64,000 bases of DNA, taken from an uncultured Mycobacteriaceae bacterium (GTDB lineage Bacteria > Actinomycetota > Actinomycetes > Mycobacteriales > Mycobacteriaceae). Location of the stretch: positions 1 to 64,000 of the forward strand of contig CADEGF010000011.1 of assembly GCA_902826815.1 (NCBI GenBank), read 5' to 3'. Of the stretch, positions 59,453 through 64,000 are shown one piece after another. The translations under genes and the position numbers were made by a program. The stretch's first letter is position 1. The number at the start of each line of letters is the position of its first letter. The notes beneath the pieces are model-generated. The model was given only the letters and a program-made list of their open reading frames with translations, ran no database searches and was not told where the DNA came from.

Positions 59453-60936
59453 GTGACGCGCCGGGATGGGAGACCACGGCGGGACCTCCGGAGGAACTCA
59501 GCTCCGTCGACCAGATTCTGCACCGCGGCGAGGCGAATCCGCGCACGCGCTCGGGGATCATGACGCTGGAGGTCCTCGACACCACGCCTGACTGGGAACG
59601 GCTGCGGACCCGGTTCGAGCATGCTTCGCGCAAGGTGCTGCGGCTACGGCAGAAGGTCGTGATGCCGACGCTGCCCACGGTGGCGCCGCGCTGGGTCATC
59701 GACCCCGACTTCAACCTCGACTTCCATGTCCGTCGCGTCCGCGTCGCCGAGCCAGGCACGTTGCGCGCGGTGCTCGACCTCGCCGAGGTCGCACTGCAGT
59801 CACCGCTCGACATCTCGCGGCCGCTGTGGACCGCCACCCTCGTCGAGGGACTCGCGGGTGGCCGGGCCGCGATGATGGTTCACCTCAGCCACGCCGTCAC
59901 CGATGGTGTGGGCGGGGTCGAGATGTTCGCCAACCTCTACGACCTCGAGCGCGACCCACCGCCTGAGGCGGACCCGCCGATGCCGATCCCGCAGGACCTG
60001 TCGCCGAACGACCTTATGCGGCAAGGGTTCAACCGGTTGCCAGGCGCCATCGCAGGCGGTGTCGGCAAGGCGATCTACGGTGCCGCACACGCTGTCGGGA
60101 ACGTGTTCCGCGACCCGGTCGCATCGCTCGGCGGTGCCGTCGAGTACGCCATTTCGGGTGCCCGCGTGGTCGCGCCCGCCGCCGAGCCGTCGCCGGTGCT
60201 GCTCCGCCGCAGCCTTTCCTCCCGCAGCGACGCCATCGACATCGAGTTCGGTGATCTGCACAGGGCCGCCAAAGCGGCGGGCGGGTCGATCAACGATGCC
60301 TACCTGGCAGGCCTGTGCGGCGCGCTGCGGCTGTACCACGAACGCATGGGTGTGCCCGTCGACACCCTGCCGATGGCGATCCCGGTCAACATGCGGTCCG
60401 ATAACGACCCCGCAGGCGGAAACCGGTTCGCGGGTGTCAATCTCGCGGCGCCCATCAGTGAGGTCGACCCGGAGAAGCGGATCAAGAGCATTCGCTCGCA
60501 GATGACACGCAAGCGTGAAGAGCGCGCGGTGAACATGGTCGGCGTCATCGCACCGCTGATCAGCCTCTTGCCGGACACCGTCCTCGAGGGGATGGCCGGA
60601 TCCATCGTGAACTCCGACGTGCAGGCCAGCAATGTGCCTGTGTACGCAGGAGATACATTCATCGCGGGCGCAAAGATCCTGCGACAGTACGGACTTGGCC
60701 CGCTACCCGGGGTGGCGATGATGGTCGTGCTTGTGTCGCGGGCCGGCTACATCACCGTCACCGCGCGATACGACCGCGCCGCGGTGACCGACGGAGACTT
60801 CTTCGCCAGGTGCATGCAGGTCGGATTCGACGAAGTGCTCGCGCTCGGCGGCGAAGGCCGTTCGATGCCCGCCTCATTCACTGCCGATACCCAAGAACCC
60901 AACCCACCGTCACCGAACGGGAGCAGCGCCCTATGA
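59449..60936 (+). CDS. WS/DGAT-family O-acyltransferase (Rv2484c-like)
   Basis: 495 residues from GTG. Condensation-type acyltransferase: MVHLSHAVTDGVGGVEMF holds the HxxxDG active site (SHAVTDG near 145), with SSVDQILHRGEANPR at the N-terminus and PMAIPVNMRSDNDPAGGNRF and SNVPVYAGDTFIAGAKILRQYGLGPLPGVAMMVVLVS in the C-terminal half. Makes triacylglycerols or wax esters from acyl-CoA, at the membrane. The order with plsC and plsB2 matches M. tuberculosis Rv2484c-Rv2482c. A fragment of its 5' part recurs at 34522. Confidence 0.88.
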   Translation: MSDAPGWETTAGPPEELSSVDQILHRGEANPRTRSGIMTLEVLDTTPDWERLRTRFEHASRKVLRLRQKVVMPTLPTVAPRWVIDPDFNLDFHVRRVRVAEPGTLRAVLDLAEVALQSPLDISRPLWTATLVEGLAGGRAAMMVHLSHAVTDGVGGVEMFANLYDLERDPPPEADPPMPIPQDLSPNDLMRQGFNRLPGAIAGGVGKAIYGAAHAVGNVFRDPVASLGGAVEYAISGARVVAPAAEPSPVLLRRSLSSRSDAIDIEFGDLHRAAKAAGGSINDAYLAGLCGALRLYHERMGVPVDTLPMAIPVNMRSDNDPAGGNRFAGVNLAAPISEVDPEKRIKSIRSQMTRKREERAVNMVGVIAPLISLLPDTVLEGMAGSIVNSDVQASNVPVYAGDTFIAGAKILRQYGLGPLPGVAMMVVLVSRAGYITVTARYDRAAVTDGDFFARCMQVGFDEVLALGGEGRSMPASFTADTQEPNPPSPNGSSAL

Positions 60937-62615
60937 CCGCCGAAGACGGCCAGCCGAGACGACGCACCAACCCGCGCACCATGCGGTTGCCGGGGTCGGT
61001 CGCCGAGATCCAGGGCAGCCCCGCGGGGCCAGGGGTCGGCGCATTTTTCGACCTCGACGGCACCCTGGTCGCCGGGTTCACCGGCATCATCATGACGCGG
61101 GATCGGTTGCGGCGCGGACAGATGGGTGTCGGTGAGTTCATCGGCATGGTGCAGGCGGGTCTGAACCATCAGCTGGGCCGCTCGGAGTTCGAAGACCTGA
61201 TCGGCAAGGGCGCCAGGATGTTGCGCGGCAGCTCGCTGGGTGACGTCGACGAACTGGCCGAGCGTCTCTTCGTGCAGAAGATCATCGGACGTATCTATCC
61301 CGAGATGCGCGAGCTCGTCCGCGCACACATGGAGCGCGGCCACACCGTCGTGCTCAGTTCGTCGGCGCTGACGGTGCAGGTGGAACCCGTCGCGCGCTTC
61401 CTCGGCATCAAGAACGTGTTGAGCAACAAGTTCGAGACCGACGACAACGGGTTGATCACCGGCGAGGTGACGACGCCGATCATCTGGGGTCCCGGCAAGG
61501 CAAGGGCCGTGCAGGCGTTCGCCGCCGAACACAATGTCGACCTTGCGAAGAGCTACTTCTACGCCGACGGCGACGAGGACGTCGCGCTGATGTATCTGGT
61601 CGGCAACCCGCGACCCACCAACCCGGCGGGCAAGCTGGCGGCCGTTGCGGCCAAACGGGGTTGGCCCGTTCTGCGGTTCAGCAGCCGCAGTGGCAGCAAC
61701 CCGGTTTCGCAGCTGCGCACCGCCGCGGGTGTGGCGTCTCTGGTGCCCATCGCGGCGGGCGCCGTCGGGCTCGGCCTGCTCACCCGCAACCGGCGCACCG
61801 GCGTCAACTTCTTCACCTCGGCGTTCGGGCGGGCGCTGCTGACCACCACAGGTGTGAGCATCAACCTGCTGGGCAAGGAGAACCTGAACAAGAAGCGGCC
61901 CGCGGTGTTCATCTTCAACCACCGCAACCAGGTTGATCCCGTCATCGCGGGCAGGCTCGTCGACACCAACTTCACCTCGGTCGGCAAGAAGGAACTGGAG
62001 AACGACCCGATCGTCGGCACGATGGGCAAGGTGATGGACGCGGCGTTCATCGACCGGGACAACCCCAAGGCCGCGGTGGAGAGCCTGAAAAAGGTTGAAG
62101 CGCTTGCCAAGAAGGGCCTCTCCATCCTCATCGCCCCGGAGGGGACCCGGCTGGACACCACCGAGGTGGGCCCGTTCAAGAAGGGTCCGTTCCGCATTGC
62201 GATGTCGGCCGGAATCCCCATCGTGCCGATGGTCATCCGCAACGCTGAGGTGATCTCGTCGCGCGACTCGACGACCTTCAACCCCGGCACCGTCGACGTG
62301 GTCGTGTACCCGCCGATCCCGACGGACGACTGGACCGTCGAGAATCTGTCGGACAAGATCGCCGAGGTGCGTCAGCTCTACCTGGACACGCTGAAAGACT
62401 GGCCGCACGAATCGGTTCCGAAGATCGGGCCGTACGCGCGGGGCAGGGGCGCCGCGAAGAAGACGCCCGCCAAGAAGACGCCGGCGAAGAAGGCTCCGGC
62501 GAAGACGGCGGCCAAGACTGCGGCCAAGAAGACGGTGAAGAAGGCGGTGGCGAAGAAGACGCCTGCCAAGACGACGCCTGCCAAGAAGGCGCCTGCCAAG
62601 AAGGGGCGGTCGTGA
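60933..62615 (+). CDS. plsC: bifunctional HAD phosphatase / 1-acylglycerol-3-phosphate acyltransferase
   Basis: 560 residues in three parts. Residues about 25-290 are a HAD-type phosphatase: [12 protein letters not shown] nucleophile loop near 37, [28 protein letters not shown]. Residues about 300-500 are an acyltransferase with [13 protein letters not shown] (HxxxxD), FIDRDN and [22 protein letters not shown]. The last fifty-odd residues are a Lys/Ala/Pro tail built from [10 protein letters not shown] units. Phospholipid synthesis at the membrane, second acylation. ATG overlaps the acyltransferase stop; corresponds to M. tuberculosis Rv2483c. Confidence 0.92.
   Translation: MTAEDGQPRRRTNPRTMRLPGSVAEIQGSPAGPGVGAFFDLDGTLVAGFTGIIMTRDRLRRGQMGVGEFIGMVQAGLNHQLGRSEFEDLIGKGARMLRGSSLGDVDELAERLFVQKIIGRIYPEMRELVRAHMERGHTVVLSSSALTVQVEPVARFLGIKNVLSNKFETDDNGLITGEVTTPIIWGPGKARAVQAFAAEHNVDLAKSYFYADGDEDVALMYLVGNPRPTNPAGKLAAVAAKRGWPVLRFSSRSGSNPVSQLRTAAGVASLVPIAAGAVGLGLLTRNRRTGVNFFTSAFGRALLTTTGVSINLLGKENLNKKRPAVFIFNHRNQVDPVIAGRLVDTNFTSVGKKELENDPIVGTMGKVMDAAFIDRDNPKAAVESLKKVEALAKKGLSILIAPEGTRLDTTEVGPFKKGPFRIAMSAGIPIVPMVIRNAEVISSRDSTTFNPGTVDVVVYPPIPTDDWTVENLSDKIAEVRQLYLDTLKDWPHESVPKIGPYARGRGAAKKTPAKKTPAKKAPAKTAAKTAAKKTVKKAVAKKTPAKTTPAKKAPAKKGRS
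62454..62612 (+). repeat. degenerate AAG/GCC repeat encoding (P)AKK units
   Basis: Codons for Ala-Lys-Lys-Thr/Ala-Pro alternate about ten times at the 3' end of plsC, giving a histone-H1/HupB-like basic tail. Such repeats are prone to slippage, so length may vary between strains. Confidence 0.8.
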
Positions 62616-64000
62616 CCGCCGCCGATCCGCTCGTCAGCTTCTCCACCACTGACGACGCGCTGGTGCTCGCATCGGTGTCATCGCCCGCGGAACGAGAGTT
62701 GTTGAGCGACTGGCTGCAACAGCAGCGCCGCGAGCATCCCGATTCCAAAGTCGCCGTCCTCGAATTGCCCGACGGCGATCCGCCGCCCGGCGTGCTGGCC
62801 CGGCTCGTTCAGGAGCTCGAAGCCGATGAGGACCGCACCGTCGTTCCGGTGCGTGTCTTCTGGGTGCCCGGTGGTCTGCCGACTCGCTCGAAGGTGGTGT
62901 CGCTGATCTCCGGCCGCGACACCTATCGGCCGCCGGAGATGCTGCAACGCCGAATCCTCAAGCGGGACCCGTCGCGGGCCCGCGTGGTGGCGGGTGAACC
63001 CGCAAAGGTGTCCGAGCTGCGTCAACAGTGGAGCGACAACACGGCAGGCGAAAACCCCCGCGATCTGGCGCATTTCGTCCTCAGGCGGGCGAGTCTCGCG
63101 ATCGAGCGCGTCGAGCTGCGGCTGCTCGGCCCGGAATACAAGTCGCCCAAGCTGATGGGCCCCGAGATTCTGGCGTCGGCGCAATTCCGGGAGGGCCTGG
63201 AGAAGATCCCCGGCGCGACGCTGGAAAAGGCGACCGAGATGCTCGACGAGCTCTCTACCGGATGGAGCCGATTCTCCGTCGACCTCATCCCGTCGCTGGG
63301 CCGGGCCATCTTCAGCCGCGGGTTCGACCCGAACATCGACTACGACCGCGCCGAGATAGAAAACATGCGGCACGCGCTGGAGACTCACCCCGCGGTGCTG
63401 TTGTTCTCCCACCGGTCCTATCTGGACGGCGTCATCGTTCCCGTTGCGATGCAGGAGAATCGGCTGCCGCCCGTGCACACGTTCGCGGGCATCAACCTGT
63501 CGTTCGGGTTCATGGGGCCGTTGATGCGGCGCTCCGGCGTCATCTTCCTGCGGCGCAAGCTCGACGACCCGCTGTACAAGTTCGTGCTGCGACAGTTCGT
63601 CGGCTACATCGTGCAAAAGCGATTCAACCTCAGCTGGTCGATCGAGGGCACCCGCTCGCGGACCGGAAAGATGTTGCCGCCCAAGCTCGGACTGATGAGT
63701 TACGTCGCAGACGCCTACCTCGAAGGCCGCAGTGACGACATTCTGCTGCAGCCGGTGTCCATCAGTTTCGACCAGCTGCACGAAACCGCCGAGTATGCCG
63801 CGTACGCGCGCGGTGGCGAGAAGACACCCGAAGGGGTGTCCTGGCTGTACAACTACATCAAGGCCCAGGGCGAACGCAGCTACGGCAAGATCTACGTCCG
63901 ATTCCCCGAAGCCGTGTCCATGCGCGAGTACCTGGGCGAGCCCGGCGGCCCCATCACGCAGGACGAACCCGCGAAACGCCTTGCCATGCAGAAAATGGCG
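62612..64000 (+). CDS. plsB2: glycerol-3-phosphate acyltransferase (3' end outside window)
   Basis: 463 codons are open to the last base; a full PlsB2 is near 780 residues, so the gene is cut by the window edge. GTG start overlaps plsC (GTGA). N-terminal [35 protein letters not shown] region, then the acyltransferase block [17 protein letters not shown] (HxxxxD near 269-274), [46 protein letters not shown] and [14 protein letters not shown]. First acylation of glycerol-3-phosphate, membrane associated. Corresponds to M. tuberculosis Rv2482c. Confidence 0.93.
   Translation, partial: MTAADPLVSFSTTDDALVLASVSSPAERELLSDWLQQQRREHPDSKVAVLELPDGDPPPGVLARLVQELEADEDRTVVPVRVFWVPGGLPTRSKVVSLISGRDTYRPPEMLQRRILKRDPSRARVVAGEPAKVSELRQQWSDNTAGENPRDLAHFVLRRASLAIERVELRLLGPEYKSPKLMGPEILASAQFREGLEKIPGATLEKATEMLDELSTGWSRFSVDLIPSLGRAIFSRGFDPNIDYDRAEIENMRHALETHPAVLLFSHRSYLDGVIVPVAMQENRLPPVHTFAGINLSFGFMGPLMRRSGVIFLRRKLDDPLYKFVLRQFVGYIVQKRFNLSWSIEGTRSRTGKMLPPKLGLMSYVADAYLEGRSDDILLQPVSISFDQLHETAEYAAYARGGEKTPEGVSWLYNYIKAQGERSYGKIYVRFPEAVSMREYLGEPGGPITQDEPAKRLAMQKMA

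Noticed and set aside
60747..62408. 553-codon minus-strand ORF opposite plsC
   Set aside because: Antisense of a clearly functional gene in a GC-rich genome; no ribosome-binding site and no domain.
1..64000. CRISPR array, prophage or toxin-antitoxin pair
   Set aside because: Looked for regularly spaced repeats, phage structural genes and paired small genes; none seen.

Overview
The window looks like chromosomal DNA of a fast-growing environmental mycobacterium (Mycolicibacterium-like). The reasons are high GC; dense operons joined by ATGA, GTGA or TGATG overlaps; TANNNT -10 boxes with candidate leaderless starts; a DUF6131-type mini membrane protein; a mycofactocin-coupled SDR; and a WS/DGAT - plsC - plsB2 block at the right end in the same order as M. 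tuberculosis Rv2484c-Rv2482c. No transposase, integrase, CRISPR array or rRNA was seen. One tRNA-Arg(TCT) lies at 34.3 kb.

Region 1 (0.3-11.5 kb). A minus-strand set of a flavin reductase, two luciferase-like monooxygenases, a cupin, DUF6131 and an FMN reductase is divergent from a TetR gene. Next on the plus strand are a PotABCD-type polyamine ABC importer and two SDRs. Both transcription units have a TTGACG-17-TAGG(T/C)T promoter followed by a TGAAC-N4-GTTCA palindrome, so one TetR probably controls both.

Region 2 (11.5-16.1 kb). An aldehyde dehydrogenase gene broken by one extra base, a class-III aminotransferase with a probable leaderless promoter, a divergent GntR/FCD regulator and an SDR. 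With the importer this suggests polyamine or amine catabolism.

Region 3 (16.2-34.1 kb, all minus). The most striking part: about 17 genes combining a cytochrome P450 electron-transfer system (P450, 3Fe-4S ferredoxin, ferredoxin reductase) with a Puu-like gamma-glutamylation pathway. The latter has two GS-type ligases, two class-I-amidotransferase-fold gamma-glutamyl hydrolases, three dehydrogenase/aminotransferase steps, an APC permease, a CaiB-type CoA transferase and an enoyl-CoA hydratase. I infer uptake and degradation of amines, possibly cyclic secondary amines as in the mycobacterial morpholine/piperidine systems, to dicarboxylic acids. The two GS genes are identical over 1349 bp while their flanking hydrolase genes have diverged. 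An identical 31-bp promoter/operator precedes each half. A degenerate RibB-like protein, a Cache sensor overlapping a GntR regulator and a signal-less solute-binding protein have no obvious role and are the best candidates for new biology.

Region 4 (34.3-35.2 kb). tRNA-Arg with an overlapping terminator, a fragment of the WS/DGAT gene and a VOC-family gene.

Region 5 (35.2-59.2 kb). A second large catabolic region. Minus: FAD-dependent oxidoreductase, RraA-like aldolase, Gfo/Idh/MocA oxidoreductase. Plus: DapA-like lyase, mandelate racemase/enolase-family enzyme, a polytopic membrane protein, LacI, three hotdog/MaoC proteins, a tartrate/malate-type dehydrogenase, SDR, aldehyde dehydrogenase, three CaiB-type CoA transferases, enoyl-CoA hydratase, HpcH/HpaI aldolase and a complete Dpp-type ABC importer whose five genes are scattered among the enzymes. 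It looks like import and CoA-dependent breakdown of an unidentified oxygenated organic acid.

Region 6 (59.4-64 kb). Core lipid genes: WS/DGAT, bifunctional HAD-PlsC with a Lys/Ala/Pro-rich tail, and plsB2, which runs off the window.
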